From an uncultured Oscillospiraceae bacterium (GTDB lineage: Bacteria; Bacillota; Clostridia; Oscillospirales; Acutalibacteraceae), in assembly GCA_900541565.1 (NCBI GenBank), contig UQKB01000008.1:1-64000 (forward strand): a stretch of 64,000 nucleotides of DNA. Direction: 5' to 3'. The translations under genes were made by a program, and so were the position numbers. The notes beneath the pieces were generated by a model, which saw only the letters and a program-made list of their open reading frames with translations, was not told the origin of the DNA and did no database searches. Of this stretch, positions 15,555 through 24,804 are shown piece after piece. How positions within the stretch are numbered: position 1 is the first letter of the stretch; each line of letters starts with the position of its first letter.

Positions 15555-16460
15555 TTATCCTGACCTTTTCCTGTATTGACCGGGCGTCTGTCCAAATTGC
15601 TTTTTAAAAGCCCTGTTGAAAAAGGAAACATTGTTAAAGCCTGTGTTTAAAGCGATGGAAAGAACCGAATCATCCGTTTCCAAAAGTTTGCGCGCAGCGC
15701 AGTCCAGACGAAATTGATTCACAAAGCTTGTACAGGTGCTGCCAGTATATTTTTTAAATAGGTTCATAAAATGGCATGGACTAAAGCCGGAAATTTGGGC
15801 CAGCCTTTCAACGGGCAGATGCGCAGGATAGTTGCGCTCAATATATTCGATAACCGCTTTAATCCGTTCTTCATTTTTTGTATAGCTGAAAGAAACGCGC
15901 TGCATCTGTACATAGGCGTTGCGGTAAAGCAGTGTAAAAAACTGTAAAAGCTGTGCTTTGACCTCCAGCTGGAAGGCGTATTCCTTTTTTTCCATACAAG
16001 ACTTTACTGCAAACAATACATTTTTTAAATCTGTATAAGCCCGATCAGCCGGATGGATGATAGAGGGAATGCAGACTGCACCGTTTTTGATGGGTGTAAG
16101 AAACTGGTTAATCTGCGCGTCTGCATTTGCCGGGCACAGCAGATTTGTATGAAAAATAAACACATCCGTTTTGAGCGTTTGTGCGTCTGCCATTCCGCCC
16201 GAGTGGATGGTATTGGGGGCAATAAAAATAATATCGCCCTGCCGGATGGTATAGTCTGTGGAATCAATGCGGTATTTTCCGCTACCGGCACAAACGTAGG
16301 TAATCTCAATTTCTTCATGCCAGTGTGATTGGAAATTAAGAATATTCACCGGATATTCAAAATGGTAATAGCAGATGGGGAGGGTGCCCTCCTTGTGGGC
16401 AAAATAATCGTTTTTGGGGTGGATACCACATTTGTCTCTACCAATTTCTTCTTTTTTCAT
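15555..16460 (-). CDS. AraC-family transcriptional regulator
   Basis: 301 residues from the ATG at 16460, which has GAGGAG upstream; longer in-frame starts (TTG 16520, ATG 16487) lack one. Cupin-like sensor domain (~20-150: HWHEEIEITYVCAGSGKYRID, RQGDIIFIAPNTIHSG) and two AraC HTH motifs at the C-terminus (VERLAQISGFSPCHFMNLFKKYTG; ALNTGFNNVSFFNRAFKKQFGQTPGQYR). Such proteins sense sugars or other small molecules. No sugar operon adjoins it in this window, so its target is unknown; it may control distant genes. Confidence 0.9.
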   Translation of the reverse strand: MKKEEIGRDKCGIHPKNDYFAHKEGTLPICYYHFEYPVNILNFQSHWHEEIEITYVCAGSGKYRIDSTDYTIRQGDIIFIAPNTIHSGGMADAQTLKTDVFIFHTNLLCPANADAQINQFLTPIKNGAVCIPSIIHPADRAYTDLKNVLFAVKSCMEKKEYAFQLEVKAQLLQFFTLLYRNAYVQMQRVSFSYTKNEERIKAVIEYIERNYPAHLPVERLAQISGFSPCHFMNLFKKYTGSTCTSFVNQFRLDCAARKLLETDDSVLSIALNTGFNNVSFFNRAFKKQFGQTPGQYRKRSG

Positions 16461-16806
16461 CAAATACAGAAACTCCTCGAAAAACATAGAATAGTACAAG
16501 AAAATTATGGAATTGTGCAAGAATATATGCGTTTATTATACTATAATGAAACAGAAGTTGCAAGATAGGGCTGCACCGGCAGCCGTTTGTATTTGCTTAC
16601 GTCTTCCGCTCACCTTGAAAAAATCATCATCTCTCCAAAAAGTTTCTCCAAAACAATTTATAAACCCTTTAAAGCAGAGCGGACTTTATGAAAATTGCAC
16701 CCAGGTATCAGCCGGGTTTTGTAGCTGGCCCGGCTGATTCCATAAGGGTGCATTTTTATATATGTATTATAGAATTTTACATGACTCGGATTGCTTGGCA
16801 ATTTGC
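16461..16806. other. noncoding spacer, AraC upstream region and recR terminator
   Basis: Contains the AraC gene promoter region and, at 16693-16760, the strong hairpin that ends recR. No gene seen. Confidence 0.6.
16693..16760. terminator. long-stem terminator after recR
   Basis: Long interrupted stem (TGCACCC...ATCAGCCGGG / CCCGGCTGAT...GGGTGCA) ending in ATTTTTATA on plus and CAATTTTC on minus. On the minus strand it is downstream of recR. Confidence 0.75.
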
Positions 16807-17409
16807 TCACAGCTCGCTTCTACCCTCCAGGGCTCTGGCAAGCGTTACTTCGTCGGCGTACTCCAAATCCCCGCCTACAGGGATGCCATAGGCCAGGCGT
16901 GTTACCTTTACGCCCATTGGTTTTAAAAGCTTGGATAAATAAATTGCGGTTGCCTCTCCTTCTACGGTTGGGTTGGTTGCCATAATAACTTCCTTTACAT
17001 CGCCCTTTTGGATCCTTGCGAGCAGCTCCTTGATGTAAAGCTGTTCGGGGCCAATGCCGGAAAGCGGGGAAATTGCGCCGTGCAGTACGTGGTATACGGC
17101 GTTATATTCCTGTGTACGCTCCAATGCAATCACGTCGCGCGGGTCTTCCACAACGCAAATGGTCGAATGGTCGCGTTTTTCGCTGCGGCAGATTGGGCAA
17201 AGGTCGCCGTCTGTCAGGTTGCAGCAATCTTTGCAATAATGGATTTTTTCATGCGCATCTAAAATTGCATTGGCAAATTCCTCTGCCTGGGCCTTTGGCA
17301 GCTTTAAAACATAATACGCCAGACGCTGCGCAGTTTTTGCCCCAATGCCGGGAAGACGTTCGAACTGCTCTGTCAAACGCGCAAGCGGCGCTACATGATA
17401 ACTGCCCAT
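16807..17409 (-). CDS. recR: recombination mediator protein RecR
   Basis: 200 residues, typical. N-terminal HhH ([18 protein letters not shown]), Cys4 zinc finger ([16 protein letters not shown]), Toprim domain ([14 protein letters not shown]) and C-terminal Walker-B-like region. With RecO and RecF it loads RecA at gaps and forks. Its start is adjacent to the ebfC stop (17409/17410), so the two are translationally linked in the dnaX-ebfC-recR operon, the standard Firmicutes order. Confidence 0.97.
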   Translation of the reverse strand: MGSYHVAPLARLTEQFERLPGIGAKTAQRLAYYVLKLPKAQAEEFANAILDAHEKIHYCKDCCNLTDGDLCPICRSEKRDHSTICVVEDPRDVIALERTQEYNAVYHVLHGAISPLSGIGPEQLYIKELLARIQKGDVKEVIMATNPTVEGEATAIYLSKLLKPMGVKVTRLAYGIPVGGDLEYADEVTLARALEGRSEL

Positions 17410-17760
17410 TTAAAACAGCCCCGGCATGTTGAGTCCGCCCGAAATTTTTTCCATGGTCTGCGCTTTGTCATCGGCTGCTGCCCGAAGCGCTTCGTTGGCG
17501 GCGGCAATGATCAGATCGCTGAGCATTTCCGTATCTTCGGGGTCTACAACCTCTGGTTTTATATCGATCGCCTGCAGCTCCATTTTACCTGTAACGGTTA
17601 TACATACCGCGCCGCCGCCGGAGGTTGCGCTGTACTCTTTTTCCTCCAGCTGCGCTGTTGCACTGTCCATTTGTTCTTGCATTTTCTGCGCCTGTTTTGC
17701 AAGCTGCTGCAGATTGGAGGCACCGCCTCCGCCATAACCCTGTGGTAATCTTGCTTTCAT
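17410..17760 (-). CDS. ebfC: YbaB/EbfC nucleoid-associated protein
   Basis: 116 residues from ATG 17760 (preceded by GGAAAGGATG; an upstream ATG at 17781 is possible). A Gly-rich N-terminus leads into the YbaB fold: long helix NLQQLAKQAQKMQEQMDSATAQLEEKEY, sheet GGGAVCITVTGKMELQAIDI, and a C-terminal helix pair. Dimeric DNA-binding protein, always between dnaX and recR in Firmicutes. Confidence 0.95.
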   Translation of the reverse strand: MKARLPQGYGGGGASNLQQLAKQAQKMQEQMDSATAQLEEKEYSATSGGGAVCITVTGKMELQAIDIKPEVVDPEDTEMLSDLIIAAANEALRAAADDKAQTMEKISGGLNMPGLF

Positions 17761-17798
17761 ACGATAAAACATCCTTTCCATTTATATTGGTATTTATT

Positions 17799-19490
17799 TT
17801 ATTCCTCTGTCAGGGATATACCCGCGTCCTTAATCTCTTGCGCCAGGTTTACAAGCGGGTCGCTTTTTTGCAGTTCATCCTGCGCTTTTTTATACGGGCC
17901 AAGCTTATAGACCTTGCCCGTTACCTCTTTGACTGCTACGCGCATTTTGTCGCGCTGTGCAGATTGCCGCAACAACTTAAAGGGAATATCGCTTTTGGAA
18001 TCAATCAATAAAAATTCTCCGCTGATATAGGCGTGCGTACCCTCAAAAGAAGCGGCGATTGTTTTGGAATACTTTTTCAGCGCGTCCAGGACTTCCGGCC
18101 AATCCTCCATTGGCTCTGCATTTTTAAAAATGGCATCAAAATCGGGCGGGGAAGAAGGGCGCTGCGCGTGCCCGGACGGCGGCATAGTACCGGCAGGTTC
18201 CTTTTCCGGCGGCGTTTCCTGCCGGCTAGGGGCAGGTGGAGTTTGTAAAGCGGGGGAAGGATCCTCCAGCTCCGGCTGCGCTTGCGGTGCAGATGCGTCT
18301 TTAGAAGAAGAAAGGCGCGCGGCCGGCTCCCTGTTTTCCGCTGTGGTTGTTTTCCATATACGTTCAAGCCTGGCAACGCGGCTTAAGACTGCGTCGATAT
18401 TTGGGTCAAGCTTGGGCGAGCAAATTTTAATCAGGGCAATTTCCAGCTCTGTGCGGCGGCTGGTGCTGCGGAACATCTTTTCATACGCGCTTTGCAAAAC
18501 GTCCATTGCATAAACCGTTTCGTTTAAAGAAAGCGCCTGTGCCTGCTTTTGGGCAGCGGCGTATTCGCTGTCTGTCATGATTAAAAGTCCGCGCGGGTCC
18601 TGCAGGGTTTGTATCAGCATCAGTCCACGAAAATGTGCGATCAGCTCTTCGCTTAGCCGCGCCATGTCTTTTGACTCCATATACAGGCGGTCTAAAAGCG
18701 AAAGCGCGCGCGCGGTGTCTTTTTGCAGTAGGCAGTCCGTCAATGAGAAAAGCGCTTCGCGCCCGGCAAGGCCCGCCACGCGCTGTACCAGATCTGCCGT
18801 AATATGGTTATCCGTACCCATACAGCGGTCCAAAAGTGAAAGCGCATCGCGCAGTGCTCCGTCGGCCAGCGAGGCGATCAACAGTGCCGCGTCGTTTTCC
18901 AGCTTTATATGCTCCTGTTGTGCGACAAACGCCAGGCGTGCGGCAATCGTCTGCGCAGAGATCCTGTGAAAATCAAACCGCTGGCAGCGTGAAAGGATTG
19001 TGGCCGGCAGCTTGTGTACCTCGGTGGTTGCAAGGATAAAAACAACGTGTGCGGGCGGTTCCTCCAAGGTTTTCAGCAAAGCGTTAAACGCACCGATCGA
19101 AAGCATGTGTACCTCGTCGATAATATAAACCCTGTACTTGGCGCGCGTGGGTGTAAAGGCGGCTTGCTCAATCAGACTGCGGATGTTTTCAACGCCGTTG
19201 TTACTTGCGGCGTCAATCTCTACCACGTCCATAATTTCACCGTTTTCAAGGCCCTTGCAGTTTTCACATTCGCCGCACGGATCGCCGTCTTGCGGCTGCA
19301 GGCAGTTGACGGCCTTGGCCAGAATTTTGGCACAGGTGGTTTTACCGGTCCCGCGGGAGCCTGTAAAAAGATAAGCGTGATTGATCCTGCCGGTTTTCAG
19401 TTCGTTTTTAAGCGTGACGGTTACATGCTCCTGTCCGGCCACATCACTGAAAAACCGGGGCCGCCACTTTCTGTAAAGCACCTGGTACAT
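17799..19490 (-). CDS. dnaX: DNA polymerase III subunit gamma/tau
   Basis: 563 residues from ATG 19490 (AGGAAGG upstream; N-terminus MYQVLYRKWRPRFF). AAA+ clamp-loader ATPase with Walker A GSRGTGKTT, Cys zinc site (C...CGECENC), DEVHML and SRC arginine finger. Pro/Glu-rich linker (~380-460) then the tau C-terminal region. It loads the beta clamp and couples polymerase to helicase. First protein gene after the SRP RNA. Confidence 0.96.
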   Translation of the reverse strand: MYQVLYRKWRPRFFSDVAGQEHVTVTLKNELKTGRINHAYLFTGSRGTGKTTCAKILAKAVNCLQPQDGDPCGECENCKGLENGEIMDVVEIDAASNNGVENIRSLIEQAAFTPTRAKYRVYIIDEVHMLSIGAFNALLKTLEEPPAHVVFILATTEVHKLPATILSRCQRFDFHRISAQTIAARLAFVAQQEHIKLENDAALLIASLADGALRDALSLLDRCMGTDNHITADLVQRVAGLAGREALFSLTDCLLQKDTARALSLLDRLYMESKDMARLSEELIAHFRGLMLIQTLQDPRGLLIMTDSEYAAAQKQAQALSLNETVYAMDVLQSAYEKMFRSTSRRTELEIALIKICSPKLDPNIDAVLSRVARLERIWKTTTAENREPAARLSSSKDASAPQAQPELEDPSPALQTPPAPSRQETPPEKEPAGTMPPSGHAQRPSSPPDFDAIFKNAEPMEDWPEVLDALKKYSKTIAASFEGTHAYISGEFLLIDSKSDIPFKLLRQSAQRDKMRVAVKEVTGKVYKLGPYKKAQDELQKSDPLVNLAQEIKDAGISLTEE

Positions 19491-19534
19491 GAAAACACGC
19501 CTTCCTTTAAAAATAAAAATTGACAAGCAAAAAA

Positions 19535-19700
19535 GCAAGCCAGACGGAACATTCGCTTACATATGTGAACGACAGACTTACTGCATCGCATTGGGAATTC
19601 CGCTTAATGCTGCTCGGTTCCCCGCCTGACATGGTTCACGGCGCCCAATCGTACAGGGCCTGCCGCTCACATATAAAAACGAATGGTTTACTGGCTTGCT
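19535..19700 (-). ncRNA. ffs: signal recognition particle RNA (SRP/4.5S-like)
   Basis: Minus strand, closed by GCAAGCCAG / CTGGCTTGC ends. The conserved helix-8 region is visible: ACCATGTCAGGCGGGGAACC followed by GAGCAGCATTAAGC. It lies directly upstream of dnaX, as scr does in Bacillus. Its size of about 166 nt implies a reduced Alu domain compared with the ~270-nt Bacillus form. A T-run follows the 3' end (GCTTTTTTGC). Exact ends are estimates. Confidence 0.88.
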
Positions 19701-19732
19701 CTTTTTTGCCGCCTGATCCGGTGACGCTGCAT

Positions 19733-19761
19733 ATTATACTATAAATTGTGCAAAAAAGCAA
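19733..19761 (-). promoter_or_regulatory. promoter of SRP RNA (and possibly dnaX operon)
   Basis: Minus strand TTGCTT (19756-19761), 17-bp spacer, TATAAT (19733-19738), about 33 bp before the RNA. Confidence 0.7.
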
Positions 19762-19846
19762 GTGGAAAAGTGCGCAGAATATGCCTAAGGCGTTTGGGCA
19801 CAGCCAAAGAAAGAAAAATAAAAAATGGAATATCGGGAAAAAAGTC

Positions 19847-19875
19847 TTGCATTTCCTTTAAAAACCTGCTATTAT
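19847..19875 (+). promoter_or_regulatory. promoter of rpmB
   Basis: TTGCAT (19847-19852), 17-bp spacer, TATTAT (19870-19875), 45 bp before the rpmB start. Confidence 0.7.
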
Positions 19876-19919
19876 AGCTAATGTTGTATCGATTTGAAGC
19901 ACTAAGGAGGTGCAGACAC

Positions 19920-20108
19920 ATGGCAAAATGTGATATTTGTGGCAAGGGCGTTACGTTCGGGATTAAGGTTTCTCACTCACACAGGCGTTCAAACAGGACA
20001 TGGAAGCCCAATGTTCAGCGCGTCAGGGCGATTGTGGACGGTTCGCCGAAGCGTATTCACGCTTGCACCCGCTGCCTGCGTTCCGGTAAGGTAACCCGGG
20101 CAGTCTGA
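19920..20108 (+). CDS. rpmB: 50S ribosomal protein L28
   Basis: 62 residues, standard L28 (MAKCDICGKGVTFGIKVSHS...RRSNRTWKPN). It keeps the two CxxC zinc pairs (CDIC and CTRC), the zinc-binding form rather than the C-minus form induced under zinc starvation. AGGAGGTG upstream; an in-frame longer start at 19881 lacks one. Own promoter and terminator. Confidence 0.97.
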   Translation: MAKCDICGKGVTFGIKVSHSHRRSNRTWKPNVQRVRAIVDGSPKRIHACTRCLRSGKVTRAV

Positions 20109-20123
20109 TAAAAATAGACACTT

Positions 20124-20146
20124 AGGAGCCGAAAGGCTCCTTTTTG
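20124..20146 (+). terminator. terminator of rpmB
   Basis: Stem AGGAGCC-GAAA-GGCTCCT followed by TTTTTG, 15 bp after the stop. Confidence 0.9.
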
Positions 20147-20264
20147 TTTTCCGCAAAGACAAAGAGCGTACAAGGAAAAAGCACAGCACTTGTAAGGATT
20201 GTAATACCGCTGGATATATGTTAAAATCAGATTGGCATTTTTACAAATTCTGGGAGGGGAAAAA

Positions 20265-21368
20265 ATGTTCAAATCAAAAGGTGCACCTATTGTACGGGAT
20301 TCCGGCATAGAGCTTTTGCGCATTTTGCTTATGCTGCAAGTCATATTTTTGCATGTTTGCAGCTATGGGAATTATTATGAGATGGCCACCAAGCAACTAT
20401 CCTCTCCCCATGCGCTGCTTTATTGGGTCGTTTTTCTTATGAGCCGATGCCCGGTTTATGTGTATATAGTCATCCAGGGGTACTTTTCCGTTGCCTCAAA
20501 AGGAAATCAAACCCTGCAGGGGATTGTACCAAAAGTAAAGAAAACGTATTTTCCCATGCTGTTTTATTCGCTTGCAATTCCGCTTGTTATGTGGCTTTTT
20601 TCTCTGTCAGAGATTTCTACGGCAGATGCGATCCGCGCTTTTTTTCCGGTGCTGTCCCGGCAATGGTATTTTATGACGCTGTATCTGATCGTTTTGGTTT
20701 TAAGCCCGTTTATCAACCGGTGCTTGAACAACCTTACCAAAAAAGAATGCACGGTACTGGTATTGATTCTCTTTTTTATTTTTTCCGTTTGGAATATGCT
20801 GGCGCACATAGAGCCGATCAGCGATGTCATCAGTGTGGAAAAGATTGTAAGCACGCAGGAAGGCAAGGGCCTTTACGGTTTTGTTTTCATGTATATTCTG
20901 GGGGCTTTTATACGGCTGCATGTAAAGCCGTATAATCACTGTAAGCTGCGCTTTTTGGCTGTTTTTGTGCTGCTTGGCCTTTTTAACGTTGCGCTGGTTT
21001 ACCTTCTGCCCGAGTACAGGAGCGTTGTGTCGTTTAATGATAATCCTATCAGTGTTTTACAGGGCGTATGCCTGCTGCTGTTTTTCCGGGATTTGCATTT
21101 TAAATCGCGCGTGGTCAATGCAATTGCGGCGCTTAACCTTGGCGTTTATATGATCCATGAGCATAAGCTGGTACGCAATTTTATTTGGGGGAAAATCTTT
21201 AACTTTATCGGTGAACCTGCGTTTTATGCGTCGGCTTTGTACCCGTTTGCAATTTTATTGATCTGTATAGCTATATTTACGTGTTGTGCGTTGATAGAGC
21301 AGCTGCGCGTATGGCTTTTTGCCCTTTGCGGGAAAATAAGAGGCAAAATCCTGCGAAATCCTGCATAA
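20265..21368 (+). CDS. integral membrane acyltransferase (Acyltransferase 3 family)
   Basis: 367 residues from ATG 20265 (GGAGGGG upstream). About ten hydrophobic segments. The N-terminus GIELLRILLMLQVIFLHV has the R/H pattern of acyltransferase-3 (OafA/WecH-like) proteins, which O-acetylate cell-surface sugars. The pattern RQWYFMTLYLIVLVLSPFINR is characteristic of the subgroup found in glycan loci. No glycan cluster adjoins it, so the substrate is unknown. Confidence 0.85.
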   Translation: MFKSKGAPIVRDSGIELLRILLMLQVIFLHVCSYGNYYEMATKQLSSPHALLYWVVFLMSRCPVYVYIVIQGYFSVASKGNQTLQGIVPKVKKTYFPMLFYSLAIPLVMWLFSLSEISTADAIRAFFPVLSRQWYFMTLYLIVLVLSPFINRCLNNLTKKECTVLVLILFFIFSVWNMLAHIEPISDVISVEKIVSTQEGKGLYGFVFMYILGAFIRLHVKPYNHCKLRFLAVFVLLGLFNVALVYLLPEYRSVVSFNDNPISVLQGVCLLLFFRDLHFKSRVVNAIAALNLGVYMIHEHKLVRNFIWGKIFNFIGEPAFYASALYPFAILLICIAIFTCCALIEQLRVWLFALCGKIRGKILRNPA

Positions 21369-21476
21369 ATATAACAAATATGCGGCGCGTTGCCTCTTGA
21401 ATTTTTCTACTTTATTCTGTATAATAAACCTAATTGTTTAAATGGGAAGTTTTGACTTTTATGGAGGATACCATAG

Positions 21477-22163
21477 ATGATTTTTGACCTGATATACGGG
21501 CGGCTTGATTTTACGTCGGCATTGGTTGGCATTCTTGCTTGTTTGCTGATTATTTTCTTTGTGCTGCCGTTTCATGAATGGGCGCACGGCTTTGTTGCTT
21601 ATAAGCTTGGCGATAAAACGGCAAAATACAGCGGCAGGCTGAGCCTTAACCCCTTGACGCATATCGACCCCATGGGTGCGGTATGCCTTTTGCTGTTTAA
21701 CTTTGGTTGGGCCAAACCTGTTCCGGTGGATCCCAGGTATTTTAAAAATCCAAAGGCCGGTATGGCACTTGTGGCGCTTGCAGGGCCGGTGGCAAACCTT
21801 CTGGCCGCCACTGTGGGGGGCTTGCTTTTAAACGCTGTTGTGGTTTTTGGCGGCATACAGATTATAACAGGCGGATTTTTGTTTTATGTATATTTGTTCT
21901 TACAATATTATTTTACCATTAACGTTTTTCTTGCAGTATTTAACCTGATCCCAATTCCGCCGCTGGACGGTTCAAAAATCTTATTTATGTTTTTGCCGGA
22001 CAAGTGGGTATACAATATTTACAGATATCAGCAGTTCTTCTTTATAGCTATTTATGTGCTGCTGTTTACCGGCGTGCTTTCCGTACCGATGAACGCTGCT
22101 TCCGGTGCGATCCAAAGTGGGATCCTGTGGCTGACGCGGCTGCCGTTTCTTCCGTTTGTATAA
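21477..22163 (+). CDS. site-2 protease family (M50) metalloprotease
   Basis: 228 residues, six membrane segments. Zinc motif HEWAH at residues 33-37 and the third ligand in NLIPIPPLDGSK. Short M50 form without a PDZ domain, as in Bacillus YwhC-type proteins. GGAGG precedes the start. First gene of a tight operon with scpA and scpB, an arrangement common in Clostridia. Target protein unknown. Confidence 0.9.
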   Translation: MIFDLIYGRLDFTSALVGILACLLIIFFVLPFHEWAHGFVAYKLGDKTAKYSGRLSLNPLTHIDPMGAVCLLLFNFGWAKPVPVDPRYFKNPKAGMALVALAGPVANLLAATVGGLLLNAVVVFGGIQIITGGFLFYVYLFLQYYFTINVFLAVFNLIPIPPLDGSKILFMFLPDKWVYNIYRYQQFFFIAIYVLLFTGVLSVPMNAASGAIQSGILWLTRLPFLPFV

Positions 22164-22198
22164 AGAAAGGCGCATCATGTTATAAGGGGGAAGGCGCG

Positions 22199-22906
22199 TT
22201 GCAGCATACGCATGCACTGCAATACAGGCTTGAGGCGTTTGAAGGCCCGCTTGACCTTCTATTGACGCTGATTGCAAAAAATAAGCTGAATATTTATGAC
22301 ATCCAGATTTCAGAACTTTTAGAGCAGTATATGGAACAGATAAACGCTATGCAGGAGCAGGATCTGGATATTGCAAGCGAATTTCTGGAAATGGCGTCCC
22401 GCCTGGTGTATATTAAATCGGTTATGCTTTTGCCCAGGCATGAGGAAGCCGAAGAATTGAAAAAAGAGCTGACAGGCCAGCTTTTGGAATACCAGCAGTG
22501 CAGGGAGGTGGCCGCTATGCTTGGTAAAATGGTGACCTATGACCTGTATGGTTCCTCCCCGGCAGAAATAGAATACGATATGACCTATACGCGTATACAT
22601 CAGCGCGAAGAGATTGCACAGGCTTTTCTGTCTGCGGCCGGCAGAGGAAAACGGCGGCTTCCGCCGCCGGCAGAAGCATTTTCCGGCATTGTTGCAAGAA
22701 AGATCGTATCTGTCAACGCGCGGATTATTTTTGTCATGCGCCGGTTGTATAAGGGCGCGGTGGTAAAATACAAGTCCCTGTTCCCAAATGAAAGCCCAAA
22801 ATCAGAGTTGGTTGCGACGTTTCTGGCTGTACTTGAGCTTGTAAAGGGCAAGCGTGTGCGGATTGAAGGCGAAGGAGAAAACGCAGACGTAAAAATGATT
22901 CGATGA
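22199..22906 (+). CDS. scpA: segregation and condensation protein A
   Basis: 235 residues from a TTG at 22199 preceded by GGGGGAAGG; this start gives the family N-terminus (YRLEAFEGPLDLLLTLI). Kleisin subunit that bridges SMC heads and binds ScpB for chromosome compaction. N-terminal SMC-binding helices, low-conservation middle, and C-terminal winged helix (SELVATFLAVLELVKGKRV). 46 bp before scpB. Confidence 0.94.
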   Translation: MQHTHALQYRLEAFEGPLDLLLTLIAKNKLNIYDIQISELLEQYMEQINAMQEQDLDIASEFLEMASRLVYIKSVMLLPRHEEAEELKKELTGQLLEYQQCREVAAMLGKMVTYDLYGSSPAEIEYDMTYTRIHQREEIAQAFLSAAGRGKRRLPPPAEAFSGIVARKIVSVNARIIFVMRRLYKGAVVKYKSLFPNESPKSELVATFLAVLELVKGKRVRIEGEGENADVKMIR

Positions 22907-22952
22907 TTTTTTGCGTATAAGAGGAACAACAGGGAAGGAGCGGTGTGCGGCG

Positions 22953-23507
22953 ATGGACAACCATCATGTTAAAGCGGCGCTGGAAGCCATTTTATTTGCA
23001 GCTGGCGCGCCTGTGCCGGCACAGAGGATTGCAGACGCGCTGGATACCGGTATAGAAACAATTAAAGAGCAGGCGCAGCGCCTTGCGGAGGAATACAGCG
23101 CTGCTGACAGAGGCCTGGCCGTTATACGGCTGGAGGACAGCTTCCAGATTTGCAATAAAAAAGAATACGGCGAATATATTCGCCATGTAATGGATCTGCG
23201 CCGCAATACACCGCTTTCGCAGGCAGCGCTTGAGGTGTTGGCGGTTGTTGCATATAATCAGCCGGTGACAAAGGCGTTTGTCGAACAGGTAAGAGGCGTG
23301 GATTGTTCCGGCGTAATTGGCAGCCTGATGACAAAGGGCCTGCTCGAAGAAAAGGGCCGGCTGGAGCTTCCCGGCAGGCCGCTGCTGTACGGTACGACAG
23401 AAAATTTTTTGCGCAGTTTCCAGTTGGATTCGCTAGACAGCCTGCCTCCTCTGCCAGAGGACGAAGCGCAAAAACAGAAGGAAGAGGAACAAGGGCAAAC
23501 GGCTTGA
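22953..23507 (+). CDS. scpB: segregation and condensation protein B
   Basis: 184 residues from ATG 22953 (GGAAGGAG upstream). Two winged-helix domains (LEAILFAAGAPVPAQRIADAL; LEVLAVVAYNQPVTKAFVEQVRGVDCSGVIGSLMTKGLL). Partner of ScpA in the SMC complex. C-terminal acidic/Gln tail. Confidence 0.95.
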   Translation: MDNHHVKAALEAILFAAGAPVPAQRIADALDTGIETIKEQAQRLAEEYSAADRGLAVIRLEDSFQICNKKEYGEYIRHVMDLRRNTPLSQAALEVLAVVAYNQPVTKAFVEQVRGVDCSGVIGSLMTKGLLEEKGRLELPGRPLLYGTTENFLRSFQLDSLDSLPPLPEDEAQKQKEEEQGQTA

Positions 23508-23561
23508 CTTTTTTGCCCTTTTGTGTATCGTTTAGAACCTTGTATGACGGGAGGGCTTGGC

Positions 23562-24191
23562 TTGACGGCAGTCATCATTATACTTGCAATTTTGCTTGTT
23601 TTGCTTGGCTTGCTTCTTTTGCCCGTCACATGGAACGCGCGTTTTGATACACAGCTGCATCTTAGCGTGCGGTATATCTGTTTTCGTTATACGATCGCTC
23701 CGCCGAAGCAAAAGAAAAAAAAGAAGGACACCCCCCCTGCAAAAGAGCACAAAGGGGAAGACGATACGGACAAAGATGCGAATGTTATAAAAGAAATCAT
23801 ACGGCAGACGGGGCTTTCCGGGTTCTTGTGCCTGCTGAAGGAAACGGCAAAGGCAGCCGGCAGTGTTTTAAAGGGGCTGCTGCGGCATACGGTTTTATCC
23901 TGCCTGGATATAGATATATGCGTAGGCGGTGAAGATGCGGCGGATACCGCTGTTACCTACGGCTATATATGCGCTGCGGTGTATCCCGCAGCGGGTGTGA
24001 TTACTTCAGCTGTAAAAAAGTATAAAAAGCTGCGGATTGATATCCATCCGGATTATGACTGCAGGCAAACACAAATTATCTGCCGGGCGCAGGCGCGGAT
24101 TTCGCTGCTGTTCCTTTTAGGCAATCTGATAAAAGGCGCGTATAAACTTTTCAAACAGTTTATAAAAGTCAAGCGGCAGGGTATAATTTAA
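23562..24191 (+). CDS. ytfI: DUF2953 membrane-anchored protein (YtfI-like)
   Basis: About 209 residues if started at TTG 23562 (GGGAGGG six bases upstream); ATG 23544 is an alternative. One N-terminal membrane helix (TAVIIILAILLVLLGLLLLP), a Lys-rich linker (PPKQKKKKKD) and the DUF2953 body. The gene immediately precedes ytfJ, as in Bacillus, where ytfI-ytfJ is a sporulation-related pair. Biochemical role unknown. Confidence 0.8.
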   Translation: MTAVIIILAILLVLLGLLLLPVTWNARFDTQLHLSVRYICFRYTIAPPKQKKKKKDTPPAKEHKGEDDTDKDANVIKEIIRQTGLSGFLCLLKETAKAAGSVLKGLLRHTVLSCLDIDICVGGEDAADTAVTYGYICAAVYPAAGVITSAVKKYKKLRIDIHPDYDCRQTQIICRAQARISLLFLLGNLIKGAYKLFKQFIKVKRQGII

Positions 24192-24259
24192 TCAGGAAGG
24201 TTGCCATTGGCATTAAATATTTTGATAGATTCCATATAATAAAAAAGGCGGTGCTTTTT

Positions 24260-24685
24260 ATGAGTGAACATCCTATTGAAGGCTTGATGGACGTAACCAT
24301 GCAGAAAATTAAAGAGATGGTGGACGTCAACACGATTGTAGGCGATCCTATTACCACGCCGGACGGCACGGTAATTATCCCCGTTTCCAAGGTAAGCTAT
24401 GGCTTTGCCTCAGGTGGGTCGGATATTCCGTCTAAAAACGCGCCAAACAAGGAAATCTTCGGCGGCGGCAGCGGCGCGGGTGTTTCGATTAACCCGATCG
24501 CTTTTTTGGCTGTTTACAACGGCAAGGTCGAGCTTTTGAACATAGAAAGCTACGACGGAACGGCAGACAGAGTTGTAGGCCTTGTGCCGGAAATTATTGA
24601 CAAGGTGTCTGCACTTTTTAAGAAGGATACAAAAGAAAAAAAAGAAGAGGCCGACCAGATTAAACTGGACGATCCCCAGGTATAA
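24260..24685 (+). CDS. ytfJ: GerW-family sporulation protein YtfJ
   Basis: 141 residues from ATG 24260. Characteristic GerW/YtfJ sequence: MVDVNTIVGDPITTPDGTVIIPVSKVSYGFASGG then GGGSGAGVSINPIAFL. In Bacillus it is needed for normal spore germination. The Lys/Glu-rich C-terminus is usual. With ytfI upstream and a carboxypeptidase downstream this is a sporulation/cell-wall neighbourhood. Confidence 0.92.
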   Translation: MSEHPIEGLMDVTMQKIKEMVDVNTIVGDPITTPDGTVIIPVSKVSYGFASGGSDIPSKNAPNKEIFGGGSGAGVSINPIAFLAVYNGKVELLNIESYDGTADRVVGLVPEIIDKVSALFKKDTKEKKEEADQIKLDDPQV

Positions 24686-24804
24686 GGTATAAACAGCAGA
24701 AAAACAAGCATATGTATTGTTGTCACGGTACGCCGGCTTAAACATCCCGCACAGGAGTACGCTTGAGCAGGCGGATGGAAAAATCGGTTAAGGGAGAGAG
24801 ACCC